Shown: piece after piece, positions 42,698-51,716 of the stretch
How positions within the stretch are numbered: the first letter of the stretch is position 1
Layout: each line of letters begins with the position of its first letter
NCBI RefSeq assembly: GCF_030027245.1
Contig: NZ_JASERT010000001.1
Span: 1,542,501-1,606,500 of the forward strand
From: Asticcacaulis sp. EMRT-3
Lineage (GTDB): Bacteria > Pseudomonadota > Alphaproteobacteria > Caulobacterales > Caulobacteraceae
Length of the DNA stretch: 64,000 nt
Direction: 5' to 3'
Notes under the pieces: model-generated
Database searches by the model: none
The model's input: the letters and a program-made list of their open reading frames with translations, nothing else
Told to the model about the DNA's origin: nothing
Program-made: the position numbers and the translations under genes

Positions 42698-43303
42698 ATG
42701 ACCGGCAACGGTACTGAAATCATTGTTATTGAAATCGGCTGCGCCAATACGGCTTCCGTGCTGTTCGCGCTGGAACGGCTGGGGGCCAGGGCCACCCTGT
42801 CCTCCGATCCGGCGGAGATTGCCGCCGCGCAAAAGGTGGTGCTGCCCGGCGTCGGTGCGGCGGGTTTCGCCATGCACCGCATCCGCGAACTGGGGCTTTA
42901 TGAGGCTATTCGCGGCGTCACCGCGCCCCTGCTCGGCGTCTGCCTCGGCCAGCAATTGCTGTTTGATAGTTCCGACGAAGGCGATGTCGAATGCTTAGGC
43001 CTGATCCCCGGCCGGGTGACGAAGATGGAGGCCACGCCCGAATTGGTGGTGCCGCATATGGGCTGGAACCAGCTTGCCGTCACGCGCCCCGATCCGCTCA
43101 ACGCAGGCGTGCAGGACGGCGATTATGCCTATTTCGTCCACTCGTTTGCCTGCCCGGTTACTGAACATACGCTGGTCACCTCAACCTATGGCCAGCCCTT
43201 CGCCGCTATGGTGCGTAAAGACAATGTCTGGGGCTGCCAGTTCCACCCGGAGCGCTCCTCCACCGTCGGCGCCAAGATACTGGAGAATTTCGTTCGCCTT
43301 TGA
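42698..43303 (+). CDS. hisH: Imidazole glycerol phosphate synthase, glutaminase subunit
   Basis: The 201-residue class I amidotransferase has the nucleophile Cys in APLLGVCLGQQLLFDSS, the oxyanion region VVLPGVGAAGFAM, and the catalytic His and Glu in GCQFHPERSS. It supplies ammonia to HisF. There are 43 bp between the hisB stop and this start, one of the few gaps in the his region without a repeat. Confidence 0.94.
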   Translation: MTGNGTEIIVIEIGCANTASVLFALERLGARATLSSDPAEIAAAQKVVLPGVGAAGFAMHRIRELGLYEAIRGVTAPLLGVCLGQQLLFDSSDEGDVECLGLIPGRVTKMEATPELVVPHMGWNQLAVTRPDPLNAGVQDGDYAYFVHSFACPVTEHTLVTSTYGQPFAAMVRKDNVWGCQFHPERSSTVGAKILENFVRL

Positions 43304-43310
43304 TTTAAAA

Positions 43311-43461
43311 GAACCCCCACCACCCCGCCCTTCGGGCGCGGCCCCCCTCCCCGGCCTAGCCGGGGAGGTATAAGAAAAGACATTTCTTCTTATACCTTCC
43401 CACTTTAGTGGGGAGGGGGACCATAAGCGAAGCGAATGGTGGTGGGGGTTCTTCCTTTTCA
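43311..43461. repeat. Family D repeat between hisH and hisA
   Basis: GAACCCCCACCACCCCGCC opens and GGTGGTGGGGGTTCTTCC closes the unit; GGGGAGGTATAAG and CTTATACCTTCCC form the inner inverted pair. Confidence 0.8.
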
Positions 43462-43487
43462 CCCTAAATGTTTGATTTTACAGTCCT

Positions 43488-44219
43488 ATGATCCTTTATC
43501 CTGCTATCGACCTGATCAAGGGTGAATGCGTCCGTCTGGCGCAAGGGCGCTTTGACGCCGTCACCAAATACGATTCCGACCCGTTCAAACGGCTGGCACT
43601 GTTCAATGCCGAAGACGCCCGGTGGGTGCATATTGTCGATCTCGACGGCGCGAAAGCCGGATCGCCGCAGCAGCACGAACTGATCGGGCGGCTGGCCAAG
43701 GCGTCGAAGGCGAAGATCCAGACCGGCGGCGGTGTGCGCTCACGCAAACACGTCCAGACCCTGCTCGACGCCGGGGTTTCGGCCGTGGTGGTCGGTTCGG
43801 CGGCGGTGAAAAACCCCGAAGAGGTGCGCGGCTGGCTCAGCGATTTCGGCAAGGAACGCATCACGCTGGCGCTGGATGTTTTGCCTACGAAGGACGGCGA
43901 TTTCGACGCCGCCCTGCACGGCTGGGTGGAAGGTTCGGGCATCTCGCTGTGGGACGTGCTGGACTATTATCCTGTCGGGACAGCCCAGCGCATTCTCGTC
44001 ACGGATGTGTCGCGCGATGGCATGTTGATGGGGCCGAATATGGAGCTGATGCGCCGTCTGCGCCAAAAGCGCCCCGATCTCGAAATTCAGGCATCGGGCG
44101 GCGTGAAATCGGTTGAAGACCTCTATGATCTCAAGGCGCTGGGCGTGCATGGCGCGATCGTCGGCAAGGCGATTTACGAAGGCCTGATCGACCTGAAGGC
44201 AGCTTTGAATGTCGGCTAA
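43488..44219 (+). CDS. hisA: ProFAR isomerase
   Basis: The 243-residue TIM barrel opens with MILYPAIDLIKGECVRLAQG, which carries the first catalytic Asp, then QTGGGVRSRKHVQTLLDAGV and ILVTDVSRDGMLMGPN with the second Asp, and QASGGVKSVEDL at the second phosphate site. It isomerises ProFAR to PRFAR. Confidence 0.95.
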   Translation: MILYPAIDLIKGECVRLAQGRFDAVTKYDSDPFKRLALFNAEDARWVHIVDLDGAKAGSPQQHELIGRLAKASKAKIQTGGGVRSRKHVQTLLDAGVSAVVVGSAAVKNPEEVRGWLSDFGKERITLALDVLPTKDGDFDAALHGWVEGSGISLWDVLDYYPVGTAQRILVTDVSRDGMLMGPNMELMRRLRQKRPDLEIQASGGVKSVEDLYDLKALGVHGAIVGKAIYEGLIDLKAALNVG

Positions 44220-44220
44220 T

Positions 44221-44376
44221 ATCCTCTCATCCTCCCCTGTAGCGCAGCGTACGGGGGAGGTGGCGCGGCGACGTCCGCGACGGAGGGGGCCTTCCCTGCC
44301 GTCCCTATGCCCCCTCCGTCAGCGACTTCGCCCAGAGGCTCGCTCTGACACCTCCCCCGCTGCGCAGGGGAGGATC
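44221..44376. repeat. Family E repeat between hisA and hisF
   Basis: TCATCCTCCCCTGTAGCGCA opens and CCGCTGCGCAGGGGAGGAT closes the unit as inverted arms, with GAGGTGGCGCGGCGACGTCC and CCCCCTCCGTCAGCG inside. Confidence 0.75.
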
Positions 44377-44402
44377 GAAATATCTTTTGGAAAGCACTCC
44401 CC

Positions 44403-45239
44403 ATGTTAGCCAGACGCATCATCCCCTGTCTCGATGTCAAGGACGGCAAGGTCGTCAAGGGCGTGCAGTTTGTCGGCCACGAAGTGCTGGGCGACGCCGT
44501 CGATATGGCGCTGCGCTACCGCGACGAAGGCGCCGACGAACTGGTGCTTTACGACATCACCGCCTCCTCGGAAGGTCGCACGGTCGATTATAACTGGGTG
44601 CGCGATATTGCCCGCGCCCTCGATATTCCGTTCTGCGTGGCCGGTGGAATCCGCACTGCCGAACAGGCCGTCATGTGCCTCAGTTCGGGGGCCGATAAGG
44701 TGTCGATCAACTCACCGGCGCTCGAACGCCCCGACCTGATCAACGAACTGGCCGAAATGGCGGGCTCGCAATGCGTGGTGGTTGGCATCGACAGCCGCGA
44801 AATAGCCCTGCAAATCTCTGGCAGCGATAAGGGTGCGTTACAGGCAGGGGAAGAGGATTTGCAAAAACAAAAAAGCACCGACTATATCGTCCACCAATAT
44901 TCTGGCGATCCCGACAAGATGCGTACCGTCGGCCGTCGCACGCTCGACTGGGTGGTGGAGGCGCAAGGCCGGGGGGCGGGCGAGATCGTGCTGAACTGCA
45001 TGAATCAGGACGGGGTGCGCAAGGGTTACGACATCCAGCAACTGCGGCTGGTGCGCGATTTGCTGCACATTCCGCTGGTCGCTTCGGGCGGGGCGGGTGC
45101 GCCTGAGCATTTCAGTGAGGTGTTTGATCAGGCCGATGTGTCCGGCGCGCTGGCCGCTTCGGTGTTTCACAAGAAAATCATTGCTATTCCCGATCTGAAA
45201 CGCGATCTTCGCGCCGCCGGAATAGCCGTCAGATTGTAA
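44403..45239 (+). CDS. hisF: Imidazole glycerol phosphate synthase, cyclase subunit
   Basis: The 278-residue TIM barrel starts [20 protein letters not shown] with the catalytic Asp11 and continues [52 protein letters not shown] with the second catalytic Asp, and [17 protein letters not shown]. With HisH it converts PRFAR to IGP and AICAR. It has the longer loop ([15 protein letters not shown]) found in the proteobacterial longer forms. Confidence 0.96.
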   Translation: MLARRIIPCLDVKDGKVVKGVQFVGHEVLGDAVDMALRYRDEGADELVLYDITASSEGRTVDYNWVRDIARALDIPFCVAGGIRTAEQAVMCLSSGADKVSINSPALERPDLINELAEMAGSQCVVVGIDSREIALQISGSDKGALQAGEEDLQKQKSTDYIVHQYSGDPDKMRTVGRRTLDWVVEAQGRGAGEIVLNCMNQDGVRKGYDIQQLRLVRDLLHIPLVASGGAGAPEHFSEVFDQADVSGALAASVFHKKIIAIPDLKRDLRAAGIAVRL

Positions 45240-45250
45240 AGTCAATTAAG

Positions 45251-45388
45251 TAAGAACCCCCACCACCCCGCCCTCCGGGCGCGGCCCCCCTCCCCAGTCA
45301 ACTGGGGAGGTATAGACATTCTTATACCTTCCCAACGTGTTGGGGAGGGGGACCATGAGCGAAGCGAAATGGTGGTGGGGGTTCTTAA
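45251..45388. repeat. Family D repeat between hisF and hisIE
   Basis: AGAACCCCCACCACCCCGCC and GGTGGTGGGGGTTCTTAAT are the outer inverted arms; GGGGAGGTATAGAC and CTTATACCTTCCC the inner pair. Confidence 0.8.
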
Positions 45389-45406
45389 TCCTGAAAGCGC
45401 CGAACC

Positions 45407-46054
45407 ATGTCCGAATCCCACACCCTGCCCGATCCGCTGACCCTCGCCGATATTGAGCGCATCGACTTCAATAAGGACGGCGGCCTCGTGCCTGCCATCG
45501 TCCAGCACGCCGATACGCTGCAAGTGCTGATGCTCGGCTATATGAATGCCGAGGCGCTGAAGGCCACCTTGCAGGGCGGGCGGGTGACGTTTTACTCGCG
45601 CTCGAAGCAGCGCCTGTGGATGAAGGGCGAAACCTCCGGCGACACGCTCGAACTCGACCGCGTGCTGGCCGATTGCGACGAAGACGCCCTGCTCGTCTAT
45701 GCCCGCCCCAATGGCCCGACCTGCCACACCAAAACCACCTCGTGCTTTGGCCATGAAGATGCACCGGGCATCGGTTTCTTAGGCAAGCTGGCCTCTGTGG
45801 TCAGCGACCGCGCTAAGGCCCCGCCCGCCGATTCCTACACCGCCCGCCTGATGCAGAAGGGCCTGGCCAAGATCGCCCAGAAGGTTGGCGAAGAAGGTCT
45901 GGAAACGGCGCTGGCTGGTCGCTGCGGCGATGATGACGAACTGCATTCGGAAGCCGCCGACCTGCTTTACCACCTGTCGGTACTGCTGATGGCGCGTGGC
46001 ACGACGCTCGAAAACGTGCTCAATATCCTGCGCGAACGCCATACGGGGCGTTAA
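45407..46054 (+). CDS. hisI: HisIE: PR-AMP cyclohydrolase and PR-ATP pyrophosphatase
   Basis: The 215-residue bifunctional enzyme has the HisI part first (VLMLGYMNAEALKATLQGGR, VTFYSRSKQRLWMKGETSGD, then CHTKTTSCFG with metal-binding cysteines) and the HisE part from about residue 125 (SYTARLMQKGLAKIAQKVGE, then EEGLETALAG and EAADLLYHLSVLLMARG). It carries out steps two and three of histidine synthesis and closes the cluster. Confidence 0.95.
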   Translation: MSESHTLPDPLTLADIERIDFNKDGGLVPAIVQHADTLQVLMLGYMNAEALKATLQGGRVTFYSRSKQRLWMKGETSGDTLELDRVLADCDEDALLVYARPNGPTCHTKTTSCFGHEDAPGIGFLGKLASVVSDRAKAPPADSYTARLMQKGLAKIAQKVGEEGLETALAGRCGDDDELHSEAADLLYHLSVLLMARGTTLENVLNILRERHTGR

Positions 46055-46057
46055 AAG

Positions 46058-46200
46058 GATACCCTCCGTCGGCTGCGCCGACACCTCCCCATTTTCATGG
46101 GGAGGTGGGATGTGCCGTCTTCCCCCTCCTCCCTGCGCCCAATCTTCCCTGGGCGTGGGGAGGTGGCAGCGAGCGAAGCGAAGGTGACGGAGGGGTATCG
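46058..46200. repeat. Family E repeat after hisIE
   Basis: GATACCCTCCGTCGGC opens and GACGGAGGGGTATCG closes the unit; CTCCCCATTTTCATGGGGAG lies inside. Confidence 0.72.
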
Positions 46201-46204
46201 TCTC

Positions 46205-46319
46205 TAGAGCGGTCTGCATTCTGATTGAATCGGTCAAAGGAATGCAACCCACTCTATATTTTACGTTTTTCCGCATCTCGCCTTCAATTTGTAAGTCAAA
46301 TTAAACGCTCGTTGCTCTA
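46205..46319 (+). repeat. Family B interspersed repeat
   Basis: TAGAGCGGTCTGCATTCTGA through GCTCGTTGCTCTA, an intact copy. Its last three bases, CTA, are the TAG stop of the minus-strand cupin gene. Confidence 0.85.
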
Positions 46320-47312
46320 ATCGGCCAGCCCCTTGCCCAGTCCTTTCAGTATGTCGATGCGCTGATCGGTCGGCATATCACCCAATAGTCCGCGCAGGGC
46401 TTGCGGCAAATGATCGGCCACCGGATCGGACTGGTGGAAGATGAAGTGATCGAACATCGCCTTCCACGCGCGGTTTTGACCCGGCGGCAGATCGCGCACG
46501 GCCAGCAGGGCGTGGATCAGCGCCTGCATGGGCTGAGGCAAATCATCCGCCGGATTCCACCAGTAATTGACCTGCATGTTGAAGGCTTCATCCGACATGA
46601 CCTGATGCCACCACATATAGGGCACGAACAGGACATCCCCCGGTGCCAGCTCGGCCACAAGGCCCGCCGCCAGCGCCTCTTTCAGGCGCGGAAAGCGCGT
46701 AAAATCGGGCGCGTCAATATCGGCCATCGAAGTCGGCACACCCGAAATCGTGTGGTCGAGCGGCCCCATATACAGGTTTTTCGTCTGCTCCGGCGGAAAC
46801 AGGATGAAGCGCTTTCGCCCCGCCACCATGCAGACCAGATTGTCATACAGATCGAAATGGGTTGCCGTGACGGCGCGATTGCCGATCCAGGCGCGCGGCG
46901 CGGCCTTGATCCCCGGCAGGCGGTTTTCGGCGGCCAGTTGCGGGAAATAGAGATCAAGGGGCGCCGACTGGATATAGAGCCGCTCATCGCCGCCGCAATC
47001 CCCAGCCAGCTTGCGCAGCCGCTCCAGCGTCATGGCCAGCGGCACAGAGGCGCGCTGGAAGTTGAAGCCCTGTCCATCTTCGCCATAAAAGAAACGACCG
47101 TCGCCGCCGGTCTGGCGCAGGGTTTCCACCGGCTTTCCGGCATCAGCCGCCTTCAGACAGTCGATCAGCGCATCCACGGAAGGCTGACGCACCAGCGGCC
47201 AGCCGGCCACCGCGCCCTTGAAGACCAGCGGCGTTTCCAGCCCGGCCACGGCGGCGGCAATGCCTTCGCGGCCTATATCTTTGCGGGTGTCAACAGGCGC
47301 AAAAGCGGTCAC
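46317..47312 (-). CDS. Cupin-like/JmjC-type protein
   Basis: The 331-residue product contains IGNRAVTATHFDLYDNLVCM with the HxD iron-binding pair, then GRKRFILFPPEQ and LAPGDVLFVPYMWWHQVMSD with the third His, which is the double-stranded beta-helix of JmjC/cupin-8 hydroxylases. Such proteins in Caulobacterales lie near TonB receptors or sugar genes; the substrate is unknown. The start chosen is GTG at 47312, 7 bp after AGAGGAAGAG; an upstream in-frame start at 47357 is less supported. The stop codon is part of a family B repeat. Confidence 0.82.
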   Translation of the reverse strand: MTAFAPVDTRKDIGREGIAAAVAGLETPLVFKGAVAGWPLVRQPSVDALIDCLKAADAGKPVETLRQTGGDGRFFYGEDGQGFNFQRASVPLAMTLERLRKLAGDCGGDERLYIQSAPLDLYFPQLAAENRLPGIKAAPRAWIGNRAVTATHFDLYDNLVCMVAGRKRFILFPPEQTKNLYMGPLDHTISGVPTSMADIDAPDFTRFPRLKEALAAGLVAELAPGDVLFVPYMWWHQVMSDEAFNMQVNYWWNPADDLPQPMQALIHALLAVRDLPPGQNRAWKAMFDHFIFHQSDPVADHLPQALRGLLGDMPTDQRIDILKGLGKGLAD

Positions 47313-47363
47313 GAATACTCTTCCTCTGCTTAGCTTGCCAAAAGCACGGTAACCCAAAAAATC

Positions 47364-47527
47364 CTTCCCCTCTCCCCATCTTTATGGGGAGAGGACGGGA
47401 GCTGAACGGAGTGAAAGCGACCGGGTGAGGGGCCATGACGACCGTCGGCCCGATACCCCTCACCCGACGTTCTGCGGCTTCGCCTTGCTCGTCGTCCTCT
47501 CCCCATCTTCATGGGGAGAGGGGAAAA
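47364..47527. repeat. Family C interspersed repeat
   Basis: CCCCTCTCCCCATCTTTATGG and the matching GGGGAGAGG arms occur at each end (about 47367-47395 and 47498-47523), with CGACCGGGTGAGGGG and CCCCTCACCCGACG inside. Confidence 0.7.
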
Positions 47528-47539
47528 TAAGCTGACTCC

Positions 47540-47743
47540 CTAGCCCAAAAGCGAACCACCGGCAATGTTTGCAGCCACAGCGCCTGCCATTACAGGCTTC
47601 GCCTCTGCGGGGGGAGAAACGTCATGCTGAAACAGGCGCTCTGTCAGGGTGGCGTCCTGTCCTTCGTCTTCAACCTGCTGGGCCTGCCAGAACCCGTTTT
47701 GCAGGTGCTTTTCTATAAGGTTCGGCTTTATCGCCGCCATCAT
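47540..47743 (-). CDS. Possible small hypothetical protein
   Basis: An open frame of 67 codons starts ATG ATG GCG GCG and codes MMAAIKPNLIEKHLQNGFWQ onward. It resembles nothing I know. No good ribosome site precedes it, although TATATAAAA lies just upstream. The remaining 47744-48003 stretch before tipN is AT-richer than average and probably holds the tipN promoter. Low confidence that this is a gene. Confidence 0.3.
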   Translation of the reverse strand: MMAAIKPNLIEKHLQNGFWQAQQVEDEGQDATLTERLFQHDVSPPAEAKPVMAGAVAANIAGGSLLG

Positions 47744-48003
47744 ATTGGTTTTATATAATTTTTATGTGATCTGGAACCTGTCCGCCCCCGGCCAGCCCCG
47801 CCATAATAGTTTTGGCCCGGAACCTGGCGAAGCGGCATGAAGTGCGGGTTTGTTATCCGCTTGGCTACAAAAAGCTTTGCCATTCTTCACGCCAAAGGAT
47901 AGCTTTCGCCTGACGAGGGAAACCCTTCTTATATCTCAGAAAATCGGGTCTCTCGCAAAATCTGGCTGTTCGGCTCCGGCAGCGGAGCTTCGGGAAAGAG
48001 TGC

Positions 48004-50673
48004 ATGAAATCGAGACGTCCGCCACTGAACCTCACCGAGAGAGCGAAAAGCCGCGCCCGTCAGGACGAGGCGATGACGGACGCGAACTCCGGCGAAGAGG
48101 GTGACGATATGGAAGACGACGCCGAAATGGAGGCTTCCGACAGCGACCCCGCCGACGATATTCTCGATGCGCCTCTTCATCCATCCGTCACAGCACCAGA
48201 GGACACGAAGGCCGCCGCCAACAAGGATTTCGCCATCCCCGAACCCTTCACCGTTACGCCCCCACCGCCCGCAGCGCCGCCGGTCAGGGCCGAAAAGCCC
48301 GTCAAATCGCCTGCCCGTAAGGAAACCCGCGACCTGACCGCGCAAAAGATCAGCCCCGAAGGCGTGCTGAAAACCACCGGTATGCCCCCCTTCTATTTCT
48401 GGGGCGCGGCCACCTTTATCAGCCTGTTATGGGGCATGGGTCTGGTGGCGTTTGCCCTGGGTGCGCAAAGCCACCTGACCGCCTTTGCCTACCAGCCCTT
48501 CACCCTGGCCATACTGGCCCTGTTCGCCCTCTTCCCCATCGGTCTGGTGTTTGCCTCGGCCTTTGCCCTGCGCAATGCCGCCGCCCTGGCGCGCGAAGCC
48601 CGCCGCACCGCCCAACTGGCCGACGCCATGTCGGCCCCGGCTCTCGTGGCGGCCTCCGAAACCGGCAGTCTGGTCGAGGCTCTGCGCGCCCAGGTCGATC
48701 ATGCCGTGCGCGCCGTGCGGCTGGCCCATGCCGACATCAGCGAACTGTCCGGCCGTCTCAAAACCGAAACCGACCGTTTGCAGGACGCCGCCCAGATCGC
48801 CCGCACCAGCACGCAATCGATCACACGCTCTTTGCAAAACGAACGCGAAGCCATTGCCGCCCTCAGCGAAAGTCTGGGCGCGCAGGCCAATGGCATTGTC
48901 GAGGCCACCGAACGGCAGGCGCGCATGGTGGCCGATGCCTCCGATCTGGCCCAGACGCAGTTGCGCGAAGCTGAGGCCAGTCTGGCCGCCAGCGCCGGTC
49001 AGATGATCAATGCCGCCGCCGATGTGTCCAATGCGGCGCGCACCGCCAGCGAGGATCTCGACCGGCAGACCGTACGGCTGGAAACGGCGGGCTCCGGCGT
49101 GTCCGACCAGATCCGCAGCGTCGAGGACGGCCTGTCACAGCAGCGCGCGGGCCTCGTTTCGGCGGCGCTTTCGCTCCGCGCCGATCAGGAAGATTTCGCC
49201 GTCCATATCGAAAACCAGCGCGCCCAGCTCACCGAGGCGCTGACCATTACCCGCGTCGCCACGGTCGATCTCGGCGAAACCTCGGCGCGCGGCATCGATG
49301 TTTTGCGCGACATCCTGGTGCAGGCGCAATCGCATTTTCAGGCGGTCAATGCCGCCGCCGAGAACGAGCGCACGGCTTTTGAAACGCGCATCCACGCCAC
49401 CTTGTCCAATATTTCGATCATGGCCGCCGATGCGCGTGACGATCTGGTCGAAGAAACGCGCCGCTCGCTCGAACAGCTCAATATCGCCGCCACCGAGGCC
49501 AGACGCGCCGCCGGTGACGCCGCTCAGACGGCGCAGATGCGCGTCGATCGCCTCAACGAAACCATTTTCGAGGCCAGCAAGAAGGCCGATGAGGTGTTCG
49601 ACGCCCGCTTCGCCGCCGCCCGCCGCCTGATTGAGGATTCCGCCGAACTGATCTCCAGCGCCGGTGACCAGACGGCTCAGCGCCTCGACGCCAGCTTCGT
49701 CCATACGCGCGAAACCCTGGCCGAGGTGCACGCCGCGCTCAATGAGATCGCCGGCAGCGCCGACAGCTTGCCTGCCGTGGCGCAGGCGCGCATCGCCGAC
49801 ATCCGCAGGAGCGTCGAGGAGGGTATCGCCGCCACGATGGCCGCCGCCAAAAAGGCCGCCGAGGAAACCGAGGCCGTCGATGCGGCCTTTCAGGATCGCG
49901 TCAAACGCAATTATGACATGCTCAACGAAGCCGTGCGGCTGATGGGGGTCATTTCCGGTGACAGCCCGATGCACGGCGCCCTTTCCACCGCCGAACCGCT
50001 CGAATTGCAGACGCCCGCCCGCGAGCGCGACTATGGCCGCACCTTCGGCAGCCGCCGCGAAGCGCCCGCCCCAACACCCGCTCCTGCACCGGCGCAACCC
50101 GTCGGTTCGCGCCTGCGCCTGTCGCCGCTCGGCGCCGAAACGCGCCCGGCCACGCACCCACCCGCCGCCCAGCCGTCCCAGCCCAGTCCGCAGCGCGGTC
50201 AGGAGGGCTGGTCGTGGCGCGAACTGCTGGGCGGCATGGAGGGCCGCGAACAGCCGAAAACCGCCGCGCAAACACCTTCCACACCCGCGCCGCACCCCCC
50301 GCCCGACCCGGAATTCGACAGTCTCGATGAGGTGATGGCCGCCGAAATCAGCGCGATGGGTATCGACGCCACCGCCCTGCTCAGCCGGGCGCGGCTCGAT
50401 GAAACCGTCGCCGCCATCCTGGCCGAAGACAATGAAGGGGCCAGGCTGGTGGTGCGCCGCGTGGCCCCCGCCGCCATTCGCCGCCTCAATCGCCGCCTCG
50501 TATCGGATGCCGTTATGCGTCAGCAAGCGACCGATTTCATTGGCTATTATGACCAGCAGGTCAATATGGCCCTGATGGCGCGCGACAAGCCGCAGGCGCT
50601 GGGCGAACTGTTCGGCAGCGCGGGCGGGCGCGCCTATCTGTTGTTCGACGCCGCCATCAGCGACCTGATCTGA
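48004..50673 (+). CDS. tipN: TipN-like cell-pole marker protein
   Basis: The 889-residue protein begins MKSRRPPLNLTERAKSRARQ, has an acidic and proline-rich cytoplasmic part to about 125, two membrane helices (about 131-153 and 165-189), a very long alanine-rich coiled coil (about 195-650), a proline-rich linker (660-770) and a globular end (DPEFDSLDEVMAAEISAMG to YLLFDAAISDLI). Length and layout match TipN, which marks the new pole and guides flagellum placement and chromosome segregation in Caulobacter. The assignment rests on architecture. ATG at 48073 is another possible start. The next gene starts 4 bp after its stop. Confidence 0.8.
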   Translation: MKSRRPPLNLTERAKSRARQDEAMTDANSGEEGDDMEDDAEMEASDSDPADDILDAPLHPSVTAPEDTKAAANKDFAIPEPFTVTPPPPAAPPVRAEKPVKSPARKETRDLTAQKISPEGVLKTTGMPPFYFWGAATFISLLWGMGLVAFALGAQSHLTAFAYQPFTLAILALFALFPIGLVFASAFALRNAAALAREARRTAQLADAMSAPALVAASETGSLVEALRAQVDHAVRAVRLAHADISELSGRLKTETDRLQDAAQIARTSTQSITRSLQNEREAIAALSESLGAQANGIVEATERQARMVADASDLAQTQLREAEASLAASAGQMINAAADVSNAARTASEDLDRQTVRLETAGSGVSDQIRSVEDGLSQQRAGLVSAALSLRADQEDFAVHIENQRAQLTEALTITRVATVDLGETSARGIDVLRDILVQAQSHFQAVNAAAENERTAFETRIHATLSNISIMAADARDDLVEETRRSLEQLNIAATEARRAAGDAAQTAQMRVDRLNETIFEASKKADEVFDARFAAARRLIEDSAELISSAGDQTAQRLDASFVHTRETLAEVHAALNEIAGSADSLPAVAQARIADIRRSVEEGIAATMAAAKKAAEETEAVDAAFQDRVKRNYDMLNEAVRLMGVISGDSPMHGALSTAEPLELQTPARERDYGRTFGSRREAPAPTPAPAPAQPVGSRLRLSPLGAETRPATHPPAAQPSQPSPQRGQEGWSWRELLGGMEGREQPKTAAQTPSTPAPHPPPDPEFDSLDEVMAAEISAMGIDATALLSRARLDETVAAILAEDNEGARLVVRRVAPAAIRRLNRRLVSDAVMRQQATDFIGYYDQQVNMALMARDKPQALGELFGSAGGRAYLLFDAAISDLI

Positions 50674-50677
50674 TCCC

Positions 50678-51655
50678 ATGCGCCTGATCCTGCGTGATGA
50701 AACCTTCCCGATCGCCGGGCGTTTTACCATAGCACGCGGCTCGAAAACCGAGGCGCGTGTCCTCTATGTCGCGCTCGAAGATCAGGGGCATCAAGGTCAG
50801 GGCGAGGCCGTACCCTATGCGCGCTATGGCGAAAGCCTGGAGCAATGTCTTGCCGATCTCGAAGCCGTGCGGCCCCGCATCGAGAGCGGCCTGACGCTTG
50901 AAGACGTTCAGACCCTGCTGCCGCCCGGCGCGGCACGCAATGCGCTCGATTGCGCCCTGTGGGATCTCAATGCCAAGCGTTCCGGCATTCCGGCCTGGCG
51001 CACGGCGGGACTTGCAGCGCTCAACCCGCTCAAAACCGCCTATACTTTGAGCCTCGATACCCCCGAAGCGATGGCCGAACAGGCCGCCGCCCATGCCCGC
51101 CGCCCCCTGCTCAAGCTCAAGATCGGCGGCCCCGGTGACATCGACCGGGTTGCGTCTGTGCGCGCCGCCGCCCCGAAAGCGCGCCTGATCGTCGATGGCA
51201 ATGAGGGTTTGAACTTCGACGACCTGACGAGACTGGCGCCCGATCTGAAGGCGCTCGGCGTTCTGCTGATCGAACAACCGCTGAAGATCGGCGAGGACGA
51301 AGCCCTCAACGGCTATGATTGCCCGGTCACTCTTTGCGCCGACGAAAGCCTGCATACCCGCGCCGAACTGGCCCGCTGCGTCCGGCTTTATAAATGCGTC
51401 AATATCAAACTCGACAAGGCGGGCGGCCTGACCGAGGCCCTGGCGCTGAAACACGAGGCGAAGGCGGCAGGGCTTGAGATTATGGTCGGCTGCATGGTGG
51501 CCACCTCGCTCTCGATGGCCCCGGCCATGCTGGTGGCGCAGGGCGCGGACTATGTTGATCTCGACGGCCCGCTTCTGCTGGCGCGCGACCGCGAACACGG
51601 GCTGGAGATCACCGGCTCGATCCTGCATCCGCCAAAGCCTGAACTTTGGGGCTAA
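50678..51655 (+). CDS. L-Ala-D/L-Glu (dipeptide) epimerase
   Basis: The 325-residue enolase-superfamily protein has the KxK catalytic motif in PLLKLKIGGPGD, metal ligands in LIVDGNEG, LLIEQPL and TLCADESLH, and the second catalytic Lys in VNIKLDKAGGLTEAL. This is the signature of the muropeptide-recycling epimerase YcjG/YkfB. It is tightly linked to tipN (4 bp) and followed by prolyl aminopeptidase. Confidence 0.9.
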   Translation: MRLILRDETFPIAGRFTIARGSKTEARVLYVALEDQGHQGQGEAVPYARYGESLEQCLADLEAVRPRIESGLTLEDVQTLLPPGAARNALDCALWDLNAKRSGIPAWRTAGLAALNPLKTAYTLSLDTPEAMAEQAAAHARRPLLKLKIGGPGDIDRVASVRAAAPKARLIVDGNEGLNFDDLTRLAPDLKALGVLLIEQPLKIGEDEALNGYDCPVTLCADESLHTRAELARCVRLYKCVNIKLDKAGGLTEALALKHEAKAAGLEIMVGCMVATSLSMAPAMLVAQGADYVDLDGPLLLARDREHGLEITGSILHPPKPELWG

Positions 51656-51716
51656 AAGCTATTGTAGCTCAGCACGTTTTGCGGCTTAGTAGGAGAAACC
51701 TCAAGCCCGTTAAGAC

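Noticed and set aside
49135..50730. 531-codon minus-strand frame opposite tipN
   Set aside because: A shadow of the alanine- and arginine-rich coiled coil; composition is implausible for a protein.
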